Source of the DNA: Candidatus Rokubacteria bacterium 13_2_20CM_69_15_1
GTDB taxonomy: Bacteria > Methylomirabilota > Methylomirabilia > Rokubacteriales > CSP1-6
Reading direction: 5' to 3'
Length of the DNA stretch: 37,366 nt
Assembly: GCA_001914535.1 (NCBI GenBank)
Contig: MNCR01000124.1
Coordinates: forward strand, 1-37,366
Shown here: in pieces, positions 7,454 to 15,195 of the stretch
Layout of the letters: every line of letters starts with the position of its first letter
Position numbering within the stretch: position 1 is the first letter of the stretch
Notes under the pieces: generated by a model
What the model saw: only the letters and a program-made list of their open reading frames with translations
Databases searched by the model: none
Told to the model about the DNA's origin: nothing
Program-made: the position numbers and the translations under genes

Positions 7454-8584
7454 ATGTGGTGTGGTTGCCTCGAGCCTGTCGTGGAGGGCGTCGCGCGCGC
7501 GTTGAGCCGGCCCACGATCGCCCTCGACCGTCGCCAAGCCCTGAAGGGCATCGCGGCCACGCTCTCGTTCGCGGTCACCGGATGCGCGCCCGCCGCCACC
7601 AGCGCTCACCGGGAGGCGGCAGCCAGGCTCCTCGACGACACGGTGTCGGTCGACCTCCACAGCCACCCGGGGATGGTGCGGGTCCTGGCGCGGGCGACCA
7701 TGGACGGCCACATCGAGCGGCTCGCGAAGGGTCGGGTCCGCGCCGCGCTGTTCTCGGCGGTGGGCGACGGTCCGCTGCTCACGCTGAGCCCGCAGGGAAA
7801 GATCTACGCCCAGCGCGAGCCGCAGCCGGGTGAGCTGTACCAGTCCGCGTATGCGCAGCTCCAGCCCGTGCGGAGCCGCGTCGCGAGCGGGAAGCTCGCG
7901 CTCGTCGAGCGCGTGGCGGACCTCGAGCGGGCGCGGAACGAGGCGCGGCCTGCGGCGATCCTGGCCGTGGAGGGCGGCGACTTCCTCGAAGGGCGGCTCG
8001 ATCGCGTCCAGGAGGCGTACGCGCGTGGCATTCGCTCGATCCAGCTCGTCCACTATCGGGTGAACGAGCTGGGGGACATCCAGACGGAACCGCCACGCCA
8101 CCGTGGCCTCACCCCCTTCGGGCGCGACGTGATTCGCGAAATGAACCGGCTCGGGATGCTCGTTGACGTGGCCCATGCCACGTTCGACGGCGTCAAGGCC
8201 GCGGTGGAGACGTCGAGCAAGCCCGTGGTCCTTTCCCACACGGTGGTCGGCGTCCCCGGCTTCGCGCGCGCGGTGAGCCGCGACCACGCGCGGCTGGTGG
8301 CGGAGGCCGGCGGCGTGGTCGGGGTCTTCCCGGTCACGTTCGGGGGCCCGGGCTTCGACGGGTACATCGACCACCTCAGTCGGATGGCGGACGCGGTCGG
8401 GATCGACCACGTCGCCGTCGGCACCGATATGGACGGGATCCCGTTCCAGGTCGCGACCTTCGACGACTACTCCGAGTGGCCGTCGATCGCGGCGGCCCTG
8501 CTCGCGCGCGGCTACGGTCGCGCCGACGTCGCCAAGGTGCTGGGCGGGAACGTGGTGCGCGTGCTCGGCGCCACGCTTACCTAG
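7454..8584 (+). CDS. Membrane dipeptidase (peptidase M19), secreted lipoprotein
   Basis: Zinc dipeptidase of the renal dipeptidase family. The ORF track starts at 7370, but ATG 7454 has a clear GGGAGAGGAG upstream and gives a 376-residue protein of normal length. The N-terminus has a twin arginine ('DRRQALKG', RR at 26-27) and then a lipobox-like VTGC (41-44), suggesting an exported, lipid-anchored enzyme. Catalytic motifs: 'DLHSHPG' (67-73) for the first zinc, 'AVEGGDF' for the bridging Glu, 'VLSHT' for His, and 'AVGTDMDG' near the C-terminus. The family hydrolyses dipeptides, including those with D-residues at the C-terminal side. Monocistronic; convergent with the SDR gene across a repeat-rich gap. 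Confidence 0.92.
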   Translation: MWCGCLEPVVEGVARALSRPTIALDRRQALKGIAATLSFAVTGCAPAATSAHREAAARLLDDTVSVDLHSHPGMVRVLARATMDGHIERLAKGRVRAALFSAVGDGPLLTLSPQGKIYAQREPQPGELYQSAYAQLQPVRSRVASGKLALVERVADLERARNEARPAAILAVEGGDFLEGRLDRVQEAYARGIRSIQLVHYRVNELGDIQTEPPRHRGLTPFGRDVIREMNRLGMLVDVAHATFDGVKAAVETSSKPVVLSHTVVGVPGFARAVSRDHARLVAEAGGVVGVFPVTFGGPGFDGYIDHLSRMADAVGIDHVAVGTDMDGIPFQVATFDDYSEWPSIAAALLARGYGRADVAKVLGGNVVRVLGATLT

Positions 8585-8663
8585 CGGTCACCGCGCGTGC
8601 CCCGGGCATGCGCGGCGACCCCCTCCGAGTCAGCTGGGAGCGCGTCGGAGTAACCGCCGTTCG

Positions 8664-8719
8664 AGCGCCGGCTCCGCGTGTCGAACCAACCGCGCTTCGA
8701 GCGCGGGCTTTGCCCGCGC
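8664..8719. repeat. Two palindromic repeat units of the CTCGAA family
   Basis: On the minus strand this stretch contains a perfect hairpin GCGCGGGC-AAA-GCCCGCGC (8701-8719) followed by TCGAAGCGCGG, and then GGAGCCGGCGCTCGAA (about 8670). Both share the 'GC palindrome + GCTCGAA' layout of 1892-1914. The gap between the convergent dipeptidase and SDR genes (8585-8774) holds nothing else recognisable. Probably members of a dispersed repetitive extragenic palindrome family. Confidence 0.5.
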
Positions 8720-8741
8720 AACCCCTTTCCTGGGGGAGGTT

Positions 8742-8770
8742 TCGGAGGGGGCCACCGAGGCCCCCTCCGA
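8742..8770. terminator. Strong hairpin between convergent genes (possible bidirectional terminator)
   Basis: A perfect 12-bp stem TCGGAGGGGGCC / GGCCCCCTCCGA with a 5-nt loop, 4 bp beyond the SDR stop codon. There is no T-run on either side, so it is not a textbook rho-independent terminator. Position between convergent genes suggests transcript end formation or 3' protection. The GGCCCCCTCCGA half is shared with about 1842-1853. Confidence 0.45.
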
Positions 8771-8774
8771 TGAA

Positions 8775-9563
8775 CTACACGTCCCAGCCGCCGTCGACCG
8801 TGACCGACTGGCCGGTCATGTTCTTCGAGGCGTCGGAGGCGAGAAAGACGACGGCGTTGGCGATGTCGTCGGCGGTCGTCACGCGCCGAAGCGCCATCTC
8901 CTGGACGTACTCCTCGCGCACCTGCTCGGGTGTCGAGCCGCGCCGGCGCGCCTTCTCGCGGCACAGTCGGTCCATGCGGTCGCCGGCCACGATGCCCGGG
9001 TGGAGCGCGTTCACGTTGATGTTGTACGGGCCGACCTCGAGGGCCACCGTCCGCGTCAGCCCGCGGAGCGCCCACTTCGAGGACGCGTACGATGCGCGGT
9101 GCTTGTAGCCGCGCAGACCCGACGTGCCGCTGATGTTGACGATCTTGCCATAGCGCTGGGCGATCATCGTCGGCAGCACGTGCTTGATGGGCAGGAACGT
9201 GCCTCGCACGTTTGCCGCCATCACGTGGTCCCAGTCCTCGGCCTTGATCTCCCACACCGGCGTCTCGATGGGGCCCGTGACCCCGGCGGCGTTGACGAGG
9301 ATGTCGATGCGGCCGCCGAACGCCGCGCGCGTGCGGTCCACGAGCCGCTGCACGGCGTCCTCGTCGGTCACGTCGGTCGGCTCCACGAGTGCCTGGCGGC
9401 CCAGCGTCTCGACCTCGCGGGAGAGCACCTCGAGCGGCGCGCGCTCGCGCGCGGCGAGGGCCAGGTGGGCGCCCTCGCGCGCGAAGGCCCGACAGATGTC
9501 GGCGCCCATGCCCTTGGCGGCGCCGGTGACGATGGCGATGCGGTCCTCGAGCCTTCGCGTCAT
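8775..9563 (-). CDS. SDR-family NAD(P)-dependent oxidoreductase
   Basis: A classical short-chain dehydrogenase of 262 residues. The listed ORF (8775-10325) is too long; the true start is the ATG at 9563, which overlaps the hydantoinase B stop (ATGA). Motifs: 'TGAAKGMG' (13-20) for the nucleotide, 'NAAG' (91-94), and the catalytic triad Ser145, Tyr159, Lys163 ('SYASSKWAL'). The C-terminal 'TVDGGWDV' is typical. No acidic residue decides NAD versus NADP with certainty. As the third gene of the hydantoinase operon it may oxidise or reduce a hydroxyl/keto intermediate of the same pathway; the substrate cannot be read from sequence. Confidence 0.93.
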   Translation of the reverse strand: MTRRLEDRIAIVTGAAKGMGADICRAFAREGAHLALAARERAPLEVLSREVETLGRQALVEPTDVTDEDAVQRLVDRTRAAFGGRIDILVNAAGVTGPIETPVWEIKAEDWDHVMAANVRGTFLPIKHVLPTMIAQRYGKIVNISGTSGLRGYKHRASYASSKWALRGLTRTVALEVGPYNINVNALHPGIVAGDRMDRLCREKARRRGSTPEQVREEYVQEMALRRVTTADDIANAVVFLASDASKNMTGQSVTVDGGWDV

Positions 9564-11191
9564 GCGTACCCCTCCCGGCGGTCGTGCGCTCTCGCGTCCT
9601 CCGGCCGGCCGGCGGGCGGGCCGTAGCCGCCGCCCCCACACGTCTCGATGCGCACGAGGTCGCCGTGGACGAGCTTCCCGCTCGCCTTGCCACCGAAGTC
9701 GCGCGCGCCCGGCGTGCCAGGATTCACCGTGATCCGGAACGGCAGGCCGTCGTGCCCGCCCATGAGGCCCCACGGCGGCACGACGCGCCGGTCGAGCATG
9801 CTCGTCAGCGTGGCCTCGCGCGCCAGCACGCGGTACGCGCGAACGAAGCCCAGGCCGCCGCGATGGGTGCCGTCGCCGGCCGACCCGGGACGCAGCGCGT
9901 GCTCCTCCACGCGCAGCGGGTACTCGGCCTCGATGACCTCGACCGGCGTGTTCATGACGTTCGACATGTGGACGCGAATAGCGGACGCCCCGTCCCGCGC
10001 CGCCGCGGCGCCCTCGCCGCCGCCGTGGACTTCGTAGAAGATGGCCCAGCGCCCGTCGGCGGCGCGCGTGCCGAAGATGAGCACGCCGGAGGTCGTTGGC
10101 CCGCTCGCCGTGACGCGGTCGGGCAGCGCGGGCGCCAGCGCGCGGAAGATCGCGTCCACCACGCGCTGCGACGTCTCGTGGTTGCCGCCGACCACCGGAC
10201 GATCGGGGTCGGCGCTCAGCAGGGTCCCGGGCGGGACGACCACGCGGAGCGGGCGGTAGCAGCCGTCGTTGGGCGGCACGTCGGGGGCGGCCAGCGTCTT
10301 CATCGCGTAGTACACGGACGAGCACGCGATGAAGTACGTCGTGTTGACGGGCCCGCGCGCCTGGGGCGCGGTGCCGGTGAAGTCGAAGGTCGCCTCGTCA
10401 CCGCGCTTCTCGACGCGCACGCGGATCCGGAGCGGCCGGTCGTCGACGCCGTCGTCGTCGAGCCAGTCCTCGCCCTCCCAAACGCCGTCGGGCAGCGCGC
10501 GGATCGCGGCACGCATCCCCGCCTCGGAGGCCGCGTGCAGCGCGTCGAAGCACGCGGCGAGCGTATCGGCGCCGTAGCGGTCGCAGAGCTCGGCGAGCCG
10601 GCGCGCGGCCACGTCGTTGGCGGCGAACTGCGCGAACATGTCGCCCTCGCGCTCGTCGCGGCCGCGCAGGTTCGCGAGCAGGAAGTCGAGCTTCTCGCGG
10701 TCCGGGCCGTCGGCCGAGAAGAGGCGCACGGGCGAGATCCGCACGCCTTCCTGGTAGGACTCGGTGGCCCACGGCACGTACGAGCCGGGCACGGCGCCGC
10801 CGATGTCGGCCCAGTGGGCGAGGTTGATGGCGAAGGCGACGAGCCGGCCGGACGCGAACACGGGCCGGATGGCCTTGACGTCGGGCAGATGGTTGCCGCC
10901 CATCTCGGGGAGGTTCGCGAACCACACGTCGCCGTCGCGCAGGCGGTCGGCCGGGACGCGCTTGAGGAACTCCTTCACCGTGAACGCCATCACACCCATG
11001 TGGATCGGGATGTCGCGCCCCTGGGCGATGAGACGGCCCCCGGCATCTGTGAGCGCCGAGGAGAGGTCGCCGGCCTCCTTGAGGAGCGGCGACCGCGCCG
11101 AGCGCATCAGCACGATGCTCATCTCCTCGGCGATCGCGTAGAGGGCGTTGCGGACGACCTCGAGCGTGACGGGGTGGACGGCGGGGCTCAC
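9560..11191 (-). CDS. Hydantoinase B / oxoprolinase family protein
   Basis: A 543-residue HyuB-type subunit. The listed ORF starts further upstream; the GTG at 11191 overlaps the hydantoinase A stop (GTGA) and gives the standard N-terminus 'HPVTLEVVRNALYAIAEEM'. Typical blocks follow: 'RSARSPLLKEAGDLSSAL', 'DIPIHMGVM', 'GDVWFANLP' and 'GGNHLPDVK' in the first third, 'FDFTGTAPQARGPVN' in the middle and 'CGGGGYGPPAGRPE' at the end. With HyuA it forms an ATP-dependent enzyme opening hydantoins, oxoprolines or, in relatives, carboxylating ketones. The exact substrate of this pair is not evident. The end overlaps the SDR start. Confidence 0.94.
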   Translation of the reverse strand: MSPAVHPVTLEVVRNALYAIAEEMSIVLMRSARSPLLKEAGDLSSALTDAGGRLIAQGRDIPIHMGVMAFTVKEFLKRVPADRLRDGDVWFANLPEMGGNHLPDVKAIRPVFASGRLVAFAINLAHWADIGGAVPGSYVPWATESYQEGVRISPVRLFSADGPDREKLDFLLANLRGRDEREGDMFAQFAANDVAARRLAELCDRYGADTLAACFDALHAASEAGMRAAIRALPDGVWEGEDWLDDDGVDDRPLRIRVRVEKRGDEATFDFTGTAPQARGPVNTTYFIACSSVYYAMKTLAAPDVPPNDGCYRPLRVVVPPGTLLSADPDRPVVGGNHETSQRVVDAIFRALAPALPDRVTASGPTTSGVLIFGTRAADGRWAIFYEVHGGGEGAAAARDGASAIRVHMSNVMNTPVEVIEAEYPLRVEEHALRPGSAGDGTHRGGLGFVRAYRVLAREATLTSMLDRRVVPPWGLMGGHDGLPFRITVNPGTPGARDFGGKASGKLVHGDLVRIETCGGGGYGPPAGRPEDARAHDRREGYA

Positions 11192-13182
11192 GCGCCGGAC
11201 TCGATCAAGAGGTTGCCGAGGCGGTCGGCCGCGCAGCGCTGCCCGGGGTAGACGAGCGTGGTGGACCACTCGTCCTCGATCAGCGCCGGGCCGTCGACGA
11301 CCCGACCCGGTGGGAGCGCCGCCCGGTCGTGGCGGCGCAGCGTGACCTCGCCGGCGTCGACGAACCAGGCGCGCTGCTCGCCGGACGGCTCGCGGGCGTC
11401 GGCGGGCGCGCGGGACGGCAGCTCGACGGCGACGTCCGGCACGCGCGCGACGACGCGCAGGTTGACGCACTCGATTCCCTCGCCCGTCGCGTAGCCGTAG
11501 AGCTGGCGATGGCGCGCCTCGAACGCGGTGCGCAGCGCCTCCGGGGTGGACCGCCACTCCACCTCCAACTCGTAGTTCTGGCCGCTGTAGCGCAGGTCGG
11601 CGCTCCGCTCGAGCACGATCCGCTCGTGCGCGATGCCCTCGTCGCGGAGCGGCGCCACGCATTGCTCCTCCAGGTCGCGGTAGCGCTCCTCCATGGGCTT
11701 AGGGTCCCAGGCGTCGAGCCGCGCCCGGTACGTCCGCACGGCGTCGTAGCGAAGGGGCGAGACCAGGCAGCCGAGCGCGGAGAACGCGCCCGAGTGCACG
11801 GGCACGACCACGCGCCCGATCCCGGCCGCGCGAGCGAGCGCGCCCGCGTGGACGGGCCCGGCGCCGCCGTATGCGATGAGCGCGAAGTCGCGCAGGTCGT
11901 AGCCGCGCTGGACCGACACGAGCCGGAGTGCGCGCAGCATCGCCGCGTTGGCCACCTCCACCACGCCCGCCGCGGTCTCGAGCGTCGATAGCCCGAGCCG
12001 CCGGCCGAGCGGAGCCAGCGCGGCCGCCGCGCGCTCGCGATCAAGGCGAATGGAGCCGCCGTAGACGCGCTCGCCGTTCAGGTAGCCGAGGAGGAGGTTG
12101 GCGTCGGTCACAGTCGGCTCGGCGCCGCCCAGGCTGTAGCAGGCGGGACCCGGCGCCGCGCCGGCGCTCCGCGGGCCGACGCGCAGCGCGCCCGCGGGGT
12201 CCGCGTAGGCGATGGAGCCTCCGCCGGCGCCGATGGACTCCACCGCGGCCATCGGCATGCGCACGGGATAACCGCCCAGGCGCCGCTGCGCGGATGTCTC
12301 GGCGGCGCCGCCGGCGATGAGGCACACGTCGGTCGTCGTGCCGCCCATGTCGAAGGCGAGCGTGCGGTCGAGGCCGAGCGCGTGCGAGACGTGCGCCGCG
12401 GCCGCCACGCCGGCCGCGGGACCCGACGCCGCCAGCGCCAACGGTCGAGCCTTCGCCGCCTCCACCGACATCATGCCGCCCGCGGCGTGCAGCAGGTGGA
12501 GCGGCGCGCCCGTCGTCTCGAGCCCGAGGGCCTGCGCCAGGTCGTCGATGTACCGGCAGGCCAGCGGCATCACCGCCGCGTTGAGGACCGTCGTCGACGT
12601 CCGCTCGTATTCCCGGAACTCGGCGTTGATGTCGCTGGAGACGGAGACGTGGGCGAAGCGGGACGCGAGCGCCGCTCGCAGCGTCCGCTCGTGATCGGGG
12701 TTGGCGTAGCTGTGGAGGAGGCAGACGGCCACGCTCTCGACCCCCTCGCGCGCGAGCGTCTCGATGAGTCCACCCACCTCGTCGAGCGCGAGCGGCGCGG
12801 CGATGGCGCCGTCGGGGCCGATCCGCTCGCTCACCTCGAGGCGCAGGCGGCGCGGCACGAGCGGCGCCAGCTTCGGCGGCGACGCGAGATCGTAGAGGTG
12901 CAGGCGGCTCTGACGGCCGATCTCGAGCACGTCGCGGAAGCCGCGCGTGGTGACGAGGCCGACGACGGCGCCGCGGCCCTCCACGATCGCGTTCGTGACG
13001 ATGGTCGTCCCGTGAGCGAGCGACGCCGGGGGCGTCTCGGCGCCCAGCAGCGCGGCCAGACCGCGCACGACCCCGAGCGCGGGGGCCGCGGGCGTCGTCG
13101 GGACCTTCCGGCTCGCGAGCCGTCCGGACGGATCCCGGGCGACGAAGTCGGTGAAGGTCCCGCCGACGTCGACCCCGACGCT
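11188..13182 (-). CDS. Hydantoinase A / oxoprolinase family protein (start codon not visible)
   Basis: About 664 residues of a full HyuA-type subunit: 'VGVDVGGTFTDFVA' is the ATPase phosphate-binding start, followed by 'HGTTIVTNAIVEG', 'FDMGGTTTDVCLI' and 'GAGGGSIAYAD'. The homologous region begins at about 13182, but the frame has no ATG, GTG or TTG for over 100 bp upstream; the ORF track's start at 13539 is not credible because that 5' part is low-complexity Arg/Ser sequence. The local sequence is CAGTAGCGTCGGGGTC. Adding one G (CAGTGAGCGTC) would create the GTGA overlap used elsewhere in this window and give 'MSVGVDVGG'. A one-base loss, real or from assembly, is my inference. First gene of the hyuA-hyuB-SDR operon. 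Confidence 0.88.
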   Translation of the reverse strand, partial: SVGVDVGGTFTDFVARDPSGRLASRKVPTTPAAPALGVVRGLAALLGAETPPASLAHGTTIVTNAIVEGRGAVVGLVTTRGFRDVLEIGRQSRLHLYDLASPPKLAPLVPRRLRLEVSERIGPDGAIAAPLALDEVGGLIETLAREGVESVAVCLLHSYANPDHERTLRAALASRFAHVSVSSDINAEFREYERTSTTVLNAAVMPLACRYIDDLAQALGLETTGAPLHLLHAAGGMMSVEAAKARPLALAASGPAAGVAAAAHVSHALGLDRTLAFDMGGTTTDVCLIAGGAAETSAQRRLGGYPVRMPMAAVESIGAGGGSIAYADPAGALRVGPRSAGAAPGPACYSLGGAEPTVTDANLLLGYLNGERVYGGSIRLDRERAAAALAPLGRRLGLSTLETAAGVVEVANAAMLRALRLVSVQRGYDLRDFALIAYGGAGPVHAGALARAAGIGRVVVPVHSGAFSALGCLVSPLRYDAVRTYRARLDAWDPKPMEERYRDLEEQCVAPLRDEGIAHERIVLERSADLRYSGQNYELEVEWRSTPEALRTAFEARHRQLYGYATGEGIECVNLRVVARVPDVAVELPSRAPADAREPSGEQRAWFVDAGEVTLRRHDRAALPPGRVVDGPALIEDEWSTTLVYPGQRCAADRLGNLLIESGA

Positions 13183-13258
13183 ACTGCGCGATGACGTTCG
13201 CGTTGAACCACTCCTCCCAGGTGTCCCGCGTCTCGGCGCGCGCGTCGTCGTCCACCAT
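13181..13258 (-). CDS. Possible 25-residue micro-ORF upstream of hydantoinase A
   Basis: ATG at 13258 with GGGGGAG 9 nt upstream opens a 25-codon frame ('MVDDDARAETRDTWEEWFNA...') ending in a TAG that overlaps the first hydantoinase A codons. The composition is acidic and plausible for protein, unlike the Arg-rich alternative frames. It may be a translationally coupled leader peptide, or the true N-terminus of hydantoinase A separated by a frameshift. I recognise no family. Low confidence. Confidence 0.35.
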   Translation of the reverse strand: MVDDDARAETRDTWEEWFNANVIAQ

Positions 13259-13365
13259 GTGGCCGCGCTCCCCCGGTGACGGGCCGGCCGGGGACCCCGA
13301 GTGTACCCGCACTCGACGTGAAGCGGAAGCGGGCCCCGTGAGCACGGCTCGATCTGCTTTCGCGC

Positions 13366-13394
13366 TTGACTTTGCCCGAGGGCGGCGCTAGTGG
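13366..13394 (+). promoter_or_regulatory. Candidate promoter of the amidohydrolase/FmdB cluster
   Basis: TTGACT (13366-13371), 17 bp, TAGTGG (13389-13394), giving a leader of about 110 nt before the ATG at 13511. Good -35, poor -10. It lies in the 252-bp divergent gap between hydantoinase A and the amidohydrolase. Confidence 0.33.
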
Positions 13395-13510
13395 TGCGGC
13401 CAATTCCGGTGGCGAATGCCGGGATGATGCGCGGCGACAAGGGGGGTGAGACGGGGCGAGCGTGTGCCGGTGAGGAGCCTGAGCGCCCGTTCGATCGGCG
13501 GAGGTGACGA

Positions 13511-14833
13511 ATGGAGTTCAATGTCTTCGAGTACTTCAAGGACTACAAGCGGACCACCAACGGCCCCCTGACCCCCGAGGAGCAGGGGACGTCGCTCTTC
13601 CTCGCGGGCCACATGGGCCCCGAGATCAGCGTGCGTGTCGACGGCCACGCGGCCAAAGCCAGGATGTCGCGCCGCAATTTCCTCGGGACGGCCTCCGGGT
13701 TCGCCGCCGCCATGCTGGCGGTGAACGAGATCACCGGCATGAAGTTCTTCGACGTCACTCCCGCCGAGGCGATGGATCCCGCCGCGGCGAAGGAAATCAA
13801 GGTCAGCCGGAAGCCGGGCTCTGACTTCATCGTCGACGCCCACACCCATATCTGCACCCGGAAGGATGGCTACATCCCTGGCGTCAACACCACCGAGCGG
13901 GGGATGTGGTTCGTCCAGCTCCTCGACGACCTCGGCAAGGCGATGGGGCTTCCGAACGGGACCAAGGACATGACCGTCGAGAACTTCGGGAAGCTGATCC
14001 TCGAGGGAAGCGACACGAGCGTGGCGATCTTCAACCCCTTCGGATTCCGCGAGGACTACGGCGGTAAGGACATGATCCCGATCGAGGAGCAGGCGGAGGT
14101 CAAGCAGCGCTGGCCGGACCGCACCGTCATGCTGGGCGGCGGTCTCACGCCCAATCAGGGGCGCGGTGAGACGCTGGAGCGCATGCAGATGTTCGTGGAG
14201 AAGTACAAGATCTCCGGCCTCAAGCTCTACACGTTCGACTCGACGCCCAAGCGTGGGTGGTGGTTCGACGACCAGAAGCTGGCCTATCCGATGTGGGAGA
14301 AGGCCAGGAAGCTCGGGATCAAGAACATCGGCTGTCACAAGGGCATCCCGTTCGGCCAGTTCATGGCTCGGTACGCGCATGCGGAGGACTTCGACGCGGT
14401 CTGCGACGACTTTCCCGACCTCAACTTCATCGCCTACCACTCGGCGTGGCCGTACCATGCGGAGCTGGCCGCGCTGAAGGGGTTCAAGCCGCAGCGGAAG
14501 AACATGTTTTGCGAGGTCGGCTCGGCGTTCGCGGCGACGGTGACGAGCCGGCCGCTCGAGTGCGCCCACCTGCTCGGGACGCTGCTGCGCGACCTCGGGC
14601 CGGACTACGTGATGTGGGGAACCGACTCGGCGCTCTGGGGCAACCCGCAGTGGCAGATCGACGCCTTCCGAAAGTTCCAGATCCCCGATCAGCTCGTCGA
14701 GGGTCACGGCTATCCCAAGCTCACCGACGAGATCAAGGCGAAGGTCTTCGGGGCGAACGCCGCCCGCATCTGGAATCTCAAGAGCACGGCCAGCATCCCG
14801 CCCGCCGAGACGCCTCGGGTCGTGGCGGTCTAG
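13511..14833 (+). CDS. Amidohydrolase (Amidohydro_2) with an internal twin-arginine motif
   Basis: A 440-residue metal-dependent hydrolase. The start has a strong GGAGGTGA ribosome site. The TIM-barrel metal motif 'VDAHTHI' is at about 108-114; the barrel ends with 'VMWGTDSALWG', supplying the late Asp ligand. A twin-arginine sequence 'SRRNFLGTASGFAAAML' lies at about 53-69, preceded by 52 hydrophilic residues. Either the Tat signal has an unusually long n-region or translation starts at Met52 (ATG 13664), which has a poorer ribosome site. Amidohydrolase_2 members include decarboxylases and hydrolases acting on amides, esters or lactones, so the substrate is open. Followed by a hairpin and the FmdB gene. 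Confidence 0.9.
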   Translation: MEFNVFEYFKDYKRTTNGPLTPEEQGTSLFLAGHMGPEISVRVDGHAAKARMSRRNFLGTASGFAAAMLAVNEITGMKFFDVTPAEAMDPAAAKEIKVSRKPGSDFIVDAHTHICTRKDGYIPGVNTTERGMWFVQLLDDLGKAMGLPNGTKDMTVENFGKLILEGSDTSVAIFNPFGFREDYGGKDMIPIEEQAEVKQRWPDRTVMLGGGLTPNQGRGETLERMQMFVEKYKISGLKLYTFDSTPKRGWWFDDQKLAYPMWEKARKLGIKNIGCHKGIPFGQFMARYAHAEDFDAVCDDFPDLNFIAYHSAWPYHAELAALKGFKPQRKNMFCEVGSAFAATVTSRPLECAHLLGTLLRDLGPDYVMWGTDSALWGNPQWQIDAFRKFQIPDQLVEGHGYPKLTDEIKAKVFGANAARIWNLKSTASIPPAETPRVVAV

Positions 14834-14845
14834 CTCGCGTCGTCA

Positions 14846-14873
14846 CGGGTGGCCGGTGGGAGCCGGCCACCCG
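14846..14873 (+). promoter_or_regulatory. Perfect GC-rich hairpin between amidohydrolase and fmdB-like gene
   Basis: CGGGTGGCCGG (14846-14856) pairs perfectly with CCGGCCACCCG (14863-14873), with a 6-nt loop. It fills most of the 66-bp gap before the FmdB ribosome site, and an outer CTCGCG/CGCGAG pair extends it. There is no T-run, so it is more likely an mRNA-processing, stability or attenuation element than a terminator. Confidence 0.5.
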
Positions 14874-14899
14874 CGTCGTCGCGCGAGAGGAGGAACGCG

Positions 14900-15181
14900 A
14901 TGCCTGTGTATGAATACGAGTGCGCGCGGTGCCTCGTCATCTATGAGACGCGGCACGGGATGAACGACCCGCCCCTCGGGACGTGTCCGAAGTGCAAGGA
15001 GCCGGTGAACCGGATCATCTCGGCGCCGAATCTCAACCGGTACAACTTTTCGAGCCCGACCGAGGCGAAGTACGCGAAGGTGACACCCCGGGAGGAGATC
15101 GCCAAGGAGCGAGAGCTCCAGAAGGTGTACGAGCGGATCTGGCTTCCGCCGCCGGTGAAGCACGACCCCTGGGAGGACTAG
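14900..15181 (+). CDS. FmdB-family zinc ribbon protein
   Basis: A 93-residue protein starting with the hallmark 'MPVYEYECARC' and carrying a four-cysteine zinc ribbon, Cys8, Cys11, Cys29 and Cys32 ('GTCPKC'). The C-terminal half is a charged helix ('REEIAKERELQKVYERIW') ending 'HDPWED'. ATG 14900 follows GAGAGGAGG. FmdB proteins were named as putative regulators of formamidase/amidase operons and often sit beside amide-hydrolysing enzymes. Here it lies between two amidohydrolases, 14 bp before the second, which supports a regulatory, metal-delivery or scaffold role in this cluster. No helix-turn-helix is evident. Confidence 0.9.
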   Translation: MPVYEYECARCLVIYETRHGMNDPPLGTCPKCKEPVNRIISAPNLNRYNFSSPTEAKYAKVTPREEIAKERELQKVYERIWLPPPVKHDPWED

Positions 15182-15195
15182 GAAGGGAGGACGCG

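Noticed and set aside
9584-11251. 555-residue plus-strand ORF opposite hydantoinase B
   Set aside because: Antisense shadow of a well-supported gene; no recognisable domains.
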